NCBI RefSeq assembly: GCF_036226605.1
Contig: NZ_CP109000.1
Coordinates: 3,282,501-3,346,500, forward strand
Origin: Streptomyces sp. NBC_00704
Lineage (GTDB): Bacteria > Actinomycetota > Actinomycetes > Streptomycetales > Streptomycetaceae
Direction: 5' to 3'
DNA length: 64,000 nucleotides
The translations under genes were made by a program, and so were the position numbers. Shown here piece after piece: positions 1 to 8,211 of this stretch. The notes beneath the pieces were generated by a model that made no database searches, was not told where the DNA came from, and was given only the letters and a program-made list of their open reading frames with translations. Within the stretch, counting starts at the first letter, position 1. Each line of letters opens with the position of its first letter.

Positions 1-48
1 ATGGCCCGCCACCAGCTGAGGAAGATCGAGGAGGAGCTGGAGGTCTGA
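1..48 (+). CDS. 3' end of a CDS entering from upstream
   Basis: The first sixteen codons form an open frame ending in TGA at 46-48. The peptide is short and charged (ends KIEEELEV). An in-frame ATG falls on base 1, but a 15-residue protein is unlikely, so this is probably the C-terminal tail of a longer gene cut by the window edge. The frame shows no function. Confidence 0.5.
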   Translation: MARHQLRKIEEELEV

Positions 49-157
49 GCCCCGCGCCGGGCGGCCCCCTCCGGGATCCCGCCCGCGCATCCGGCGCGAG
101 CGCGCGGACCCGGCCGCAGGGCACTTGCCCGTCCCGGCCCGGTCCGCGCCCGCCTCG

Positions 158-333
158 ATCAGGGCCGGTCCCGGTCAGGGCCGGTCCCGGTCAGGGCCGG
201 TCCCGGTCAGGGCCCGTCCCGAACAGGGCCGGTCCCGGTCAGGACCCGCCTCGATCAGGGCCGGTCCCGGTCAGGGCCCGTCCCGATCAGGGCCCGTCCC
301 GGTCAGGACCCGTCCCGGTCAAGGCCCCGTTCC
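158..333. repeat. 16-bp tandem repeat, about 11 copies
   Basis: The 49-369 gap holds no convincing gene. From 158 it is a head-to-tail array of a 16-bp unit, GTCAGGGCCGGTCCCG, with single-base variants (GGCC/GACC, GGTC/CGTC, GT/AT/AA at the unit start). The phase is kept for ten full copies plus a degenerate eleventh. An open frame across it only reflects the lack of stops in the repeat. Confidence 0.85.
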
Positions 334-369
334 GCGCCCCGGTCCGCACGTCCCCGTCCCCGCCGGTCC

Positions 370-957
370 TCAGGCGGCCAGGGCCGCGGTGCGGCGGCGC
401 GCTCCGCCCGGTGCCGCGTCGCCCGCCGCGACGCCGGTGCCGCGGTACGCCTTGACGGCCTTGCCGGCCGGGCGTCCGCCGTGCCGGTCGAGCCAGTCGA
501 CGCGCACCCACAGCAGCACGTCGTTCTCCCGCTCGCGCCGTCCGATCCAGGCGGCCTTCCAGTGCAGCCCGGCCCCGCAGCCGGCGAGCAGCAGTCCGCC
601 GGCCGAGGGCGCCGCGAGGGAGGCGGCCAGCGCGCCGAGGAAGGCGAGCAGCAGCCACCAGCGGTGACCGCGCCGCCAGGTGCGCACGGTGACCGCCCTG
701 TCCTGCAGCACGTCGTGCTTGCCGGCCCGGGCGACTCCGCGGCCCAGCTCGGTGAACCGGCGCCGGCCGCGCAGTCCCGTCAGCGCCGCGGCCACGATGA
801 ACAGCGCGGCCCCGGCGAGCACGCCGATCCGCCGTCCCGTGAGGCCCGGCGTCAGGACGCCGACCCCCGCCGCCACCACCCCGCACCACCACATCGGCGC
901 GGCTCCGGCCCGTACGACGACGGCCACCCGAGCCAACCCCTGTCCTCCGCGTGCCAC
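370..957 (-). CDS. Hypothetical multi-pass membrane protein (195 aa)
   Basis: I do not recognise a family. The start is GTG at 957, preceded by GAGGAGG at good spacing. Four hydrophobic stretches at about residues 19-38, 44-62, 99-116 and 118-133 suggest an integral membrane protein with two hairpins. Between them is a basic, Arg-rich cytoplasmic segment (RRRFTELGRG, around 65-95). The C-terminus is Arg/Ala-rich and looks disordered. It is transcribed away from the RpiR-type gene's promoter side, downstream of that gene on the same strand, with about 100 bp between them. A PH-like or DUF-type actinobacterial membrane protein is possible, but no diagnostic motif was found. Confidence 0.7.
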   Translation of the reverse strand: MARGGQGLARVAVVVRAGAAPMWWCGVVAAGVGVLTPGLTGRRIGVLAGAALFIVAAALTGLRGRRRFTELGRGVARAGKHDVLQDRAVTVRTWRRGHRWWLLLAFLGALAASLAAPSAGGLLLAGCGAGLHWKAAWIGRRERENDVLLWVRVDWLDRHGGRPAGKAVKAYRGTGVAAGDAAPGGARRRTAALAA

Positions 958-1055
958 GTCCGCCTCCTCGTCACTCAGGCACTGTTTCCGTGACCGCGCA
1001 GACTAGTGAGCGAACGTGAGACGAGTCTGAGAGCGCGCCGCCCCGGCGGGCGGGG

Positions 1056-1934
1056 TCACTCCACGAACAGGCCGCGCGCCGCCGCCCGCGTGTCGAACTC
1101 CTCCAGCCGGGCCTGCGCGTCGGGCAGGTCGTCGCACATCGCCTCCAGCAGCACCCGCCCGAGCAGCATCGGCGCACAGGCCGTGTCGAAGGCGAGTCCG
1201 GTGCCGACGGCGGCCGGCAGCAGCAGGTCGGAGACCTTGGCGACCGGCGCGAACGCGGAGTCGGCGACCGTCACCACGCTCAGCCCGGCCTCCCGCGCGT
1301 AGCCGAGGGTGTCGACGACCTCGCGCGGGTGCCGGGGCAGCGCGAAGCAGAGCAGGGCGGAGGCGCCGGCCCGGACGGCAGCGTCGATCCGGTCGTGGAT
1401 CATGGTGCCGCCCTCGTGCAGCAGCCGTACGTCCGGATGGACCTTGGCGGCGAAGTACGCGAATCCGTACGCCTGGGAGGCGGCGGCCCGCAGGCCGAGG
1501 ACGGGCAGCGGGCGCGAGGCCGCCAGCAGCCGGCCCGCCCGCCGCACCGGGCGGGGGTCGGCGAGCGCCTCGGCGAGGTGGCGCAGGTTCTCGATCTCGG
1601 CCTCGACGGCCTGCTGGTACTCGTTGTACGAGGCGGCTTCGGCGGGCTGCCCGGCGGGGGCGACCTCGCGCAGATGCCGGCGCAGGGCGGGGTAGCCGTC
1701 GAAGCCGAGGGCGACCGCGAAGCGGGTGACGGACGGCTGGCTGACCCCGGCCAGCTCGGCCAGTTCCACACTGGACAGGAACGGCACGTCGGCCGCCCGG
1801 CGCACCATGCTGTGGGCGATCCGCCGCTGCGTCGGCGTCAGCCGGTGCCCCTCGAAGAGGGTCTGAAGCCGGGCGGCGGGACCGTCCGCCCCGTGCCCCG
1901 GCCCGCTCTCGCCGAACTCCGTCTGCGCGCTCAT
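1056..1934 (-). CDS. RpiR/MurR-family transcriptional regulator (HTH + SIS)
   Basis: A 292-aa protein with an N-terminal RpiR-type helix-turn-helix (residues about 25-100, recognition region AELAGVSQPSVTRFAVALGF) followed by a sugar-isomerase (SIS) domain at about 135-260. The SIS domain normally senses a phosphosugar. In Streptomyces such regulators often control amino-sugar or cell-wall sugar catabolism, but no such operon is adjacent, so the ligand is unknown. I chose ATG 1934 because GGAGGGGGAG precedes it. An upstream in-frame start at 2087 would add a His-Gly repeat encoded by a 9-bp tandem repeat, which looks like leader DNA. A palindrome at 2104-2113 could be its operator. Confidence 0.85.
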   Translation of the reverse strand: MSAQTEFGESGPGHGADGPAARLQTLFEGHRLTPTQRRIAHSMVRRAADVPFLSSVELAELAGVSQPSVTRFAVALGFDGYPALRRHLREVAPAGQPAEAASYNEYQQAVEAEIENLRHLAEALADPRPVRRAGRLLAASRPLPVLGLRAAASQAYGFAYFAAKVHPDVRLLHEGGTMIHDRIDAAVRAGASALLCFALPRHPREVVDTLGYAREAGLSVVTVADSAFAPVAKVSDLLLPAAVGTGLAFDTACAPMLLGRVLLEAMCDDLPDAQARLEEFDTRAAARGLFVE

Positions 1935-1953
1935 GCCCCGCTCCCCCTCCAGG

Positions 1954-1988
1954 TGTCCGTGGTGTCCGTGGTGTCCGTGGTGTCCGTG
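1954..1988. repeat. 9-bp tandem repeat in the leader of the RpiR-type gene
   Basis: TGTCCGTGG occurs head-to-tail at 1954, 1963 and 1972, with a fourth, imperfect copy at 1981. It lies about 20 bp upstream of the chosen RpiR-type start, inside the 5' leader. Confidence 0.8.
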
Positions 1989-2103
1989 AACCGGTCCGGC
2001 GGTGCGCCAGGGCCCCGGCCCGGACCGCACCTCGCACCCGAGGCCGGACCGGACGCCATCGCGCCGCTCCGTCGACGATCCATTCACTCACCGAGAACTC
2101 TGC

Positions 2104-2113
2104 ATGACGTCAT
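2104..2113. promoter_or_regulatory. Palindrome ATGACGTCAT between RpiR-type gene and next gene
   Basis: A perfect 10-bp palindrome lies about 170 bp upstream of the RpiR-type start and 115 bp upstream of the divergent membrane-protein gene. Its position suits an operator for either promoter. The binding protein is inferred only from proximity. Confidence 0.3.
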
Positions 2114-2228
2114 ACAGCCGGGCAAGGGGTTCCCGCCCGCGGGCCCCACCGGGACAGGGGGGCTAACCCCAGTGCGCCGGACGCCCCCCGCTCCCTAGCC
2201 TTTGTCCATGACGGGACGGGAGACGGCC

Positions 2229-2648
2229 ATGGACGCGCGGGACACGGACCTGAAGAAGGAGCTGGACGCCACCTTGCAGACGCGCAGGGAGCTGGGCGAG
2301 GAGTACGAGTCCGCGCTGGTCGACTCGTTCCTGGAGAAGGTCGACCAGCGCATCGACAGCGCGGTGGAGCGCCGGGTGCGGCGCCGGCTCGCCGAGCAGC
2401 AAATGGCGACGGCCCGGGGGACCCGCTCGCCCGGGTCGGCGGACTCCTGGGGCGAGCGCTTCGGCTTCGGCATCGTCTCGCTGATCCTGGCGATCCCGCT
2501 GTCGGCGGTCTGCGGCGCCTTCGCCGGTTTCGCCGGCGTGGTCACCACCTGGATCGGCGTCGTCGGCGTGAACTTCGTCCAGGCCGCCCGCAGCAACCCC
2601 GAACTGCTGCCGGGTCCGCGCCGGCGGTCCGTGCGGGACGACGACTGA
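2229..2648 (+). CDS. Small membrane protein with N-terminal coiled coil (139 aa)
   Basis: The first ~65 residues are highly charged and helical (LKKELDATLQTRRELGEEY, then VERRVRRRLAEQ) and probably cytoplasmic. Two adjacent hydrophobic segments at about 80-115 follow (SLILAIPLSAVCGAFAGFAG, then VTTWIGVVGVNFVQ). The tail is basic and acidic (RRSVRDDD). ATG 2229 is preceded by GGGAG at 8 nt. ATG 2208 and TTG 2202 are in frame but have weaker sites. The layout suggests a one-transmembrane-hairpin protein with a cytoplasmic helical domain. No named family was recognised. It is divergent from the RpiR-type gene and convergent with the SDR gene. Confidence 0.75.
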   Translation: MDARDTDLKKELDATLQTRRELGEEYESALVDSFLEKVDQRIDSAVERRVRRRLAEQQMATARGTRSPGSADSWGERFGFGIVSLILAIPLSAVCGAFAGFAGVVTTWIGVVGVNFVQAARSNPELLPGPRRRSVRDDD

Positions 2649-2663
2649 TCCGCGCCCGGGGCG

Positions 2664-3521
2664 TCACGCCTGCCGGGTCGGCAGGACCACGATCTGGCGC
2701 AGGTTGACGTGCCGGGGGCGGCTGGTCGCGTAGGCGACGACGTCGGCGATCTCCGCCGAGGACAGCGCCCCGATGGCGTCGAGCATGCCGTCCAGCTGCC
2801 CGGCCAGTTCGTCGTTGTCGAGATGCGTCGCCAGTTCGGTCTCCGTCAGCCCCGGCTCGACGTTGGTGACCCGCACGTCCCGCGGCCCGAACTCGGTGCG
2901 CAGCGACTGGGACAGATAGGTGACGGCGGCCTTGGTCGCGCCGTACACCGCGTAGTTCGGGAACGTGATGTGCGCGCCGATGGACGACACGTTCACCAGG
3001 TCGGCGGCGCGCCCGCGGGCCGCGCTCTCCACCAGGTCGCCGGTGAAGGCGCGGATCATGCGCAGCACCCCGGTGACGTTGGTGTCGAGCATCCGCTGCC
3101 ACTCGTCGGCGCGGCCGGCGTCGACGGGGTTGGGCAGCATGACGCCGGCGTTGTTGACGACCAGGTCGACGGTCCCGTAGGCCTCCCTGATCCGGTCGGC
3201 GGCGGCGGTCACGGACGCGTCGTCGGTGACGTCGGCGACGACCGCGAGGGCCTCGCCGCCGTCGGCGCGGATCTTCTCGGCGACCGCTTCCAGCCGGTCC
3301 GCGCGCCGGGCCAGCAGCGCGACCCGTGCGCCCGACGCGGCGAGCAGCGCGGCCACCGCCTCCCCGATCCCGCTGGCGGCGCCGGTGACGACAGCGGTGC
3401 GCCCGGCGAGGCTCGGGTACGGCGTCGCGAACGGGACGTCCCGCGGGTTCCGCCGCGGGTCGTCGTGCGGGGCACCGTGCAGGTTCTCGTGCGGGTTCTG
3501 GTGCGGGTTCTGGTGCGTCAT
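2664..3521 (-). CDS. Short-chain dehydrogenase/reductase
   Basis: A classical SDR of 285 aa. The nucleotide-binding glycine motif TGAASGIG, the NNAG motif, the catalytic Ser (VNVSSIG) and the YxxxK pair (YGATK) occur in the usual order, so an NAD(P)-dependent oxidoreductase is well supported. The substrate cannot be read from sequence. The first ~30 residues are an unusual His/Asn-rich repeat (HQNPHQNPHENLH) encoded by a 12-bp direct repeat. ATG 3521 has GGGAG 8 nt upstream. It is divergent from the MmyB-like regulator at 3668, with about 146 bp shared between the starts. This is a recurrent actinobacterial arrangement in which the regulator probably controls the reductase. Confidence 0.88.
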   Translation of the reverse strand: MTHQNPHQNPHENLHGAPHDDPRRNPRDVPFATPYPSLAGRTAVVTGAASGIGEAVAALLAASGARVALLARRADRLEAVAEKIRADGGEALAVVADVTDDASVTAAADRIREAYGTVDLVVNNAGVMLPNPVDAGRADEWQRMLDTNVTGVLRMIRAFTGDLVESAARGRAADLVNVSSIGAHITFPNYAVYGATKAAVTYLSQSLRTEFGPRDVRVTNVEPGLTETELATHLDNDELAGQLDGMLDAIGALSSAEIADVVAYATSRPRHVNLRQIVVLPTRQA

Positions 3522-3667
3522 CCGTCGCTCCCGGTGCGGTGGGCCGGGGCGTCTCCCCGGCGGCACGCACCACTGTGGCCGCCCGTCCCGGAGCTACCCA
3601 GGGATGCGCTTTTCCTGGGTCCGGCAGTACCAGGATCGCCGGGCGCCCGTCCCCTACGATCGGACCC

Positions 3668-4504
3668 ATGGACGGGGACCTCGGAGATTTTCTGCGCTCG
3701 CGCCGTGCTCGCATCCGGCCGGAGGAGGTCGGACTGCCCTCGCACGGGCGCCGGCGCGTCCCCGGTCTGCGGCGCGAGGAGGTGGCGCAGCTCGCTGGAG
3801 TGAGCGTCGACTACTACATACGCCTGGAGCAGGGCCGCGGCCCCGCCGTCAGCGACGCGGTCCTGGACGCGGTGGCCCGCGTCCTGCGCCTGGACGACAC
3901 CGAGCACGCCTACCTGCGCGCCGTCGCCCGCCCCCGCAGGCCCGCCGGGCGGCCGTCCGCGCCCCGTGTCCGGCCGGGGGTGCGGGCGCTGCTCGACAGC
4001 ATGGAGCGCACTCCCGCGTTCGTGCTGGACCAGCGGATGGACGTGCTGGCGTGGAACCCGCTCGCCGACGCGGTCTTCGGGTACAGCGGGAGCGGGTTCG
4101 AGGGCCGCAGCATCCCCCGGCACGTGTTCCTCGACCCCGGCTCGCGCGACTTCTACCCGGAGTGGTCCGCGGTCGCCGTCCAGTGCGTGGCGCACCTGCG
4201 GATGCTGGCGGGCCATCACCAGGACGACCGCCGGCTGACCGCGCTGGTGGGGGAACTGTCGCTGAAGAGCGAGGAGTTCCGCAGGCTGTGGGCCGACCAT
4301 CCGGTCCGGGAGTGCGCCTACGGGGTGAAGCGGATCCAGCACCCGGTCGCGGGTCTGCTGACCTTCCCCTACGAGACGCTGGCGGTGGGGGCGGACCCGG
4401 ACCAGACCCTGCTGGTCTACACCGCGGAGGCGGGCTCCGAGACGGAGGAACGGCTGAGGCTGCTGGGCAGTTGGGGAGCCGCACCGGTGCGGACGTCACC
4501 CTGA
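3668..4504 (+). CDS. XRE/MmyB-like transcriptional regulator
   Basis: A 278-aa protein. An N-terminal helix-turn-helix (about 10-75) carries the family signature: RVPGLRREEVAQLAGVS followed by DYYIRLEQG. A C-terminal MmyB-type ligand-binding domain (about 100-270) contains the conserved LAWNPLADAVFG segment. MmyB-type domains are related to PAS folds and are thought to bind a small lipophilic ligand. ATG 3668 is chosen because the upstream frame extension is low-complexity. The divergent SDR gene makes an autoregulated regulator/oxidoreductase pair likely, by inference. It converges on the cystathionine beta-synthase gene across a nested hairpin. Confidence 0.88.
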   Translation: MDGDLGDFLRSRRARIRPEEVGLPSHGRRRVPGLRREEVAQLAGVSVDYYIRLEQGRGPAVSDAVLDAVARVLRLDDTEHAYLRAVARPRRPAGRPSAPRVRPGVRALLDSMERTPAFVLDQRMDVLAWNPLADAVFGYSGSGFEGRSIPRHVFLDPGSRDFYPEWSAVAVQCVAHLRMLAGHHQDDRRLTALVGELSLKSEEFRRLWADHPVRECAYGVKRIQHPVAGLLTFPYETLAVGADPDQTLLVYTAEAGSETEERLRLLGSWGAAPVRTSP

Positions 4505-4548
4505 GAAGCCGGGCCGCGGGCGGGCGCCCGGCCGGGCCGGGAGGCTTG

Positions 4549-4603
4549 CGCGGGGACCGCCGCACCCCCGTTGCCGGGGGGCGGGACGACGGCGGTCCCC
4601 GCG
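4549..4603. terminator. Nested GC hairpin between convergent genes
   Basis: A perfect 14-bp inverted repeat (4549-4562 with 4590-4603) encloses a second stem, CCCCCG (4565-4570) with CGGGGG (4575-4580). It sits in the 384-bp gap between the regulator (ends 4504) and cystathionine beta-synthase (ends 4889), so it probably terminates transcription from both sides. The rest of the gap shows no gene. Confidence 0.65.
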
Positions 4604-4888
4604 AGGGACGCGGGCCGGGTCAGGCCGGGCTTGCGCGTCCGTGGCGTCGTGGGAGGTCCGGGAGCCGCTCCGGAGGTCCGTGACGCCGTTCGCCCGCCGG
4701 CGGGGGAGCCGCTCCCCGCCGACACCCACCACGATGCCGGACGCGTGTTAACCGGGTGCTGCGTGCACGTGACACGCGCGTACCGATTCCGCGAAGTCCA
4801 CCGATCCGGTGGGGAAACGGAAGTCCGGCGCTCCGGGGGGCCGTTCACCGCAGGTTTCCCCGCCGTCACGGCCCCCGTCACGCAAAGG

Positions 4889-6277
4889 TCACTTACCGCC
4901 CTTGGCGAGGAAGGCCAGCAGGTCCTGGCGGCTGACGACCCCGGTGGGCTTGCCCTCGACGAGGACGATCGCCGCGTCGGCCGTGCCGAGCACGGACATC
5001 AGGTCGCCCACCGGCTCGCCGGAGCCGACCTGCGGCAGCGGCGCGGACATGTGCTTCTCCAGCGGGTCGTCGAGCGAGGCCCGCTGGGTGAACAGGGCGT
5101 CCAGCAGCTCCCGTTCCACGACCGACCCGACGACCTCGGCGGCCATGACGTCCGGGTGACCGGCGCCCGGCTTCACGATCGGCATCTGCGAGACGCCGTA
5201 CTCGCGCAGCACCTCGATGGCCTGGCCCACGGTCTCGTCGGGGTGCATGTGGACGAGGGACGGGATGGCGCCGTGCACCTTGTCGTTGAGGACGTCGGCG
5301 ACGCGGGCGCTGGGGCCGTCGTCCTCGAGGAAGCCGTAGTCGGCCATCCACTCGTCGTTGAAGATCTTGGAGAGGTAGCCGCGGCCGCTGTCGGGCAGCA
5401 GGACGACGACGACGTCGTCCGGGCCGAGCCGCTCGGCGACGCGCAGCGCGGCGACGACGGCCATGCCGCAGGAGCCGCCCACCAGCAGGCCCTCCTCCTT
5501 GGCCAGCCGCCGGGTCATCTGGAAGGAGTCCTTGTCGGAGACGGGGACGATCTCGTCGGCGACGGTGCGGTCGTAGGCGGTCGGCCAGAAGTCCTCGCCG
5601 ACGCCCTCGACCAGGTACGGCCGCCCGGACCCGCCGGAGTACACGGAGCCCTCGGGGTCGGCGCCGACGACCTGGACCCGGCCCTGGCTGGCGTCCTTCA
5701 GGTAGCGGCCGGTGCCGGAGATGGTGCCGCCGGTGCCGACGCCGGCGACGAAGTGGGTGATCCGCCCCTCCGTCTGCTCCCACAGCTCGGGGCCGGTGGA
5801 GTGGTAGTGGGAGAGCGGGTTGTTGGCGTTGGAGTACTGGTCCGGCTTCCACGCGCCCGGCGTCTCGCGCACCAGCCGGTCGGAGACGTTGTAGTAGGAG
5901 TCGGGGTGCTCGGGGTCCACGGCGGTCGGGCAGACGACGACCTCGGCGCCGTAGGCCCGCAGCACGTTGATCTTGTCCGTCGACACCTTGTCGGGGCACA
6001 CGAAGATGCAGTGGTACCCCTTCTGCTGGGCCACGATGGCGAGCCCGACGCCGGTGTTCCCGCTGGTCGGCTCGACGATCGTGCCCCCCGGCTTCAGCTC
6101 TCCGCTCTGCTCGGCGGCCTCGATCATGCGCAGGGCGATGCGGTCCTTCACGGAGCCGCCCGGGTTGAAGTACTCCACCTTGGCCAGGACGGTCGCCCGG
6201 ATGCCCTTGGTCACGCTGTTGAGCTTCACCAGCGGGGTGTTGCCGACGAGGCTGATCATCGAGTCGTGGAATTGCAC
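4889..6277 (-). CDS. cbs: Cystathionine beta-synthase
   Basis: A PLP-dependent enzyme condensing serine and homocysteine to cystathionine (reverse transsulfuration). The 462-aa protein starts at a GTG (VQFHDSMISLVGNTPLV) with GGAG upstream. The catalytic lysine lies in NPGGSVKDR (Lys44). The phosphate-binding loop TSGNTG is at 71-76, and the glycine loop GVGTGGTISGTG lies near 180. Residues from about 335 carry two CBS regulatory domains, which separates it from plain cysteine synthase. It has no heme-binding N-terminal extension, as is usual in bacteria. It is divergent from the SGNH hydrolase. Cysteine synthase activity with O-acetylserine is possible in this family. Confidence 0.92.
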   Translation of the reverse strand: MQFHDSMISLVGNTPLVKLNSVTKGIRATVLAKVEYFNPGGSVKDRIALRMIEAAEQSGELKPGGTIVEPTSGNTGVGLAIVAQQKGYHCIFVCPDKVSTDKINVLRAYGAEVVVCPTAVDPEHPDSYYNVSDRLVRETPGAWKPDQYSNANNPLSHYHSTGPELWEQTEGRITHFVAGVGTGGTISGTGRYLKDASQGRVQVVGADPEGSVYSGGSGRPYLVEGVGEDFWPTAYDRTVADEIVPVSDKDSFQMTRRLAKEEGLLVGGSCGMAVVAALRVAERLGPDDVVVVLLPDSGRGYLSKIFNDEWMADYGFLEDDGPSARVADVLNDKVHGAIPSLVHMHPDETVGQAIEVLREYGVSQMPIVKPGAGHPDVMAAEVVGSVVERELLDALFTQRASLDDPLEKHMSAPLPQVGSGEPVGDLMSVLGTADAAIVLVEGKPTGVVSRQDLLAFLAKGGK

Positions 6278-6438
6278 CGTTGTCTCCGGTTGCTTGCAAA
6301 AACAGTGGTCGTAGTGGTCCCGCCAGGGTACGGGGCGGGCCCTGGCCGGAGCGGCATGTTCACTCCTCGTCGAGATTGGGCGACCGTGCGTACGGGGCAA
6401 GGAGTGGGTGTACGGACACGAGGAGGTGGCGTCGAGGC

Positions 6439-7467
6439 ATGACGAGCATGTCGAGGGCGAGAGTGGCCCGGCGCATCGCGGCCGGCGCGGCCTACGGCGG
6501 CGGCGGCATCGGACTGGCCGGGGCGGCGGTGGCCGGGCTGGTGCTGGCGGAGGTGCATCTGGCCCGCCGCCAGGTGAACAACGGGACGCACCCGCACGTC
6601 CCGCACGCGGACGGCCGCTACGGCACCGCGTACGACGCCCCCGGGCCGGGCCGGGAGCCCCTGCGGCTGACGATGCTGGGCGACTCCACGGCGGCGGGCC
6701 AGGGGGTCCACCGCTCCGGGCAGACGCCGGGCGCCCTGCTGGCCTCGGGGCTGTCGGCGGTCGCGGAACGGCCCGTGGAGCTGCGCAACGTGGCGCTTCC
6801 CGGCGCCCAGTCCGACGATCTCGACCGGCAGGCGGCGCTGGCGCTCCAGGACTGCGACCGGGCGCCGGACGTCTGCGTGATCATGATCGGCGCGAACGAC
6901 GTGACGCACCGCATGCCGCCCACCCGCTCGGTGCGGCACCTGGCGGCGGCGGTCCGGCGGCTGCGCACGGCCGGCGCGGAGGTCGTCGTCGGCACCTGCC
7001 CCGACCTGGGCACGATCGAGCCGGTCCAGCAGCCGCTGCGCTGGCTGGCGCGCCGGGCGTCGCGTCAGCTGGCGGCGGCCCAGACGATCGGCGCCGTCGA
7101 GCAGGGCGGCCGCACGGTGTCCCTGGGCGACCTGCTGGGGCCCGAGTTCGAGGCGAACCCGCGTGAGCTGTTCGGCCCCGACCACTACCACCCGTCGGCG
7201 GAGGGCTACGCGACGGCGGCGATGGCCGTGCTGCCCACGGTGTGCGCGGCGCTCGGCCTGTGGCCGGCCGACGAGGAGCGTCCGGACGCCGCCCGCCGCG
7301 AGGGCTTCCTGCCGGTGGCCCGGGCGGCCGCGGAAGCGGCCGCGGAACCCGGCACGGAGGTGACGGCGGCGATGCCGACCGGCCCCCGGGGCCCCTGGGC
7401 CCTCCTGAAGCGACGACGCCGCCGCCGCGTGACAGAACCGGAACCCACCTCCCGAACAACAGCCTGA
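6439..7467 (+). CDS. SGNH/GDSL-family hydrolase, membrane-anchored
   Basis: A 342-aa protein with an N-terminal hydrophobic segment (about 18-38), so probably tethered to or exported across the membrane. SGNH blocks are visible: block I LTMLGDSTAAG with nucleophile Ser83, block II Gly in NVALPGAQS, block III GAND, and the block V Asp/His in DHYHPS. This supports an esterase or lipase-like serine hydrolase, with substrate unknown. ATG 6439 has AGGAGG 12 nt upstream. ATG 6448 is an alternative. The C-terminal ~70 residues are Ala/Arg-rich, ending in a basic run. The gene is followed by a long tandem-repeat region. Confidence 0.85.
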   Translation: MTSMSRARVARRIAAGAAYGGGGIGLAGAAVAGLVLAEVHLARRQVNNGTHPHVPHADGRYGTAYDAPGPGREPLRLTMLGDSTAAGQGVHRSGQTPGALLASGLSAVAERPVELRNVALPGAQSDDLDRQAALALQDCDRAPDVCVIMIGANDVTHRMPPTRSVRHLAAAVRRLRTAGAEVVVGTCPDLGTIEPVQQPLRWLARRASRQLAAAQTIGAVEQGGRTVSLGDLLGPEFEANPRELFGPDHYHPSAEGYATAAMAVLPTVCAALGLWPADEERPDAARREGFLPVARAAAEAAAEPGTEVTAAMPTGPRGPWALLKRRRRRRVTEPEPTSRTTA

Positions 7468-7500
7468 CCCACAACCAGCCCGTCCGACCCGCACACAGCC

Positions 7501-7995
7501 AGCCCGTCCGAGGGCACCCCCTCCGGGGGAACTTGAGGACGACGCCCGTCCAGGGCCGAAAGGAGGGCCTGGGGGCACAACCCCCAGACCCGGCCACCCC
7601 ACCAACCGCGCCAGCCCACCAACCCGCACCCCCCAGCCCGTCCGGGGCACCCCCTCCGGAGAGCTTGAGGACAAGGCCCGTCCAGGGCCGAAAGAAGGGC
7701 TTGGGGGCACAGCCCTCAGACTCGACCACCCCACCAACCGCGCCAGCCCACCAACCCGCACCCCCCAGCCCGTCCGGGGCCACCCCTCCCCTCCGGGGGA
7801 ACTTGAAGACAAGGCAGGTCCAGGGCCGAAAGGAGGGCCCGGGGGCACAGCCCCCCAGACCCGGCCACCCCACCAACCGCGCCAGCCCACCAACCCGCAC
7901 CCCCCAGCCCGTCCGGGGGCACCCCTCCCCTCCGGGGGAGCTTGAGGACAAGGCCCGTCCAGGGGGGCCTGGGGGCGCAGCCCCCAGTGCCGGTC
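7501..7995. repeat. Four tandem copies of a ~135-bp Streptomyces-type repeat
   Basis: The 744-bp gap after the SGNH gene is dominated by four head-to-tail copies starting at 7501, 7635, 7767 and 7906, with periods of 134, 132 and 139 bp. The last copy is truncated. Each contains AGCCCGTCCG, a CTCCGGGGGA(A/G)CTTGAGGAC block, CCCGTCCAGGGCCGAAAGGAG, and a hairpin such as CTGGGGGCACAACCCCCAG, then a CCACCCCACCAACC tract. Single copies of such sequences are common between Streptomyces genes. A tandem array of four is less usual. Open frames through it are artefacts. Confidence 0.85.
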
Positions 7996-8090
7996 ACCCC
8001 ACCAACCCGCACACCCCCCCCACCCCCACCAACCCGCACAACCCCCGCCCAACCCCACCGCACGATTCCCGCCCCACCGCCGGAGGCAAA

Positions 8091-8104
8091 AGCAAGCGCT
8101 TAGT
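8091..8104. promoter_or_regulatory. Palindromic candidate operator upstream of thiolase
   Basis: AGCAAGCGCTTAGT contains the perfect 8-bp palindrome AAGCGCTT (8094-8101). It is embedded in a short AT-richer stretch about 110 bp before the thiolase start. TetR-family regulators of acyl-CoA metabolism in actinobacteria often use CAAG/CTTG-type palindromes, which is why I flag it. Confidence 0.35.
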
Positions 8105-8211
8105 AAATTGCGGCCAGGGTCACATCCCCACCCCCGTGACCCAGGCCATACGTACGGGTAACTTCCCAAGCAGCCGCCCGTACGACCCGTCCAGTCCCCC
8201 TTGGAGCCGTG

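Noticed and set aside
7501..7995. Possible CRISPR array in the repeat region
   Set aside because: Units are contiguous ~135-bp tandem repeats without short repeats and unique spacers. No cas genes are present.
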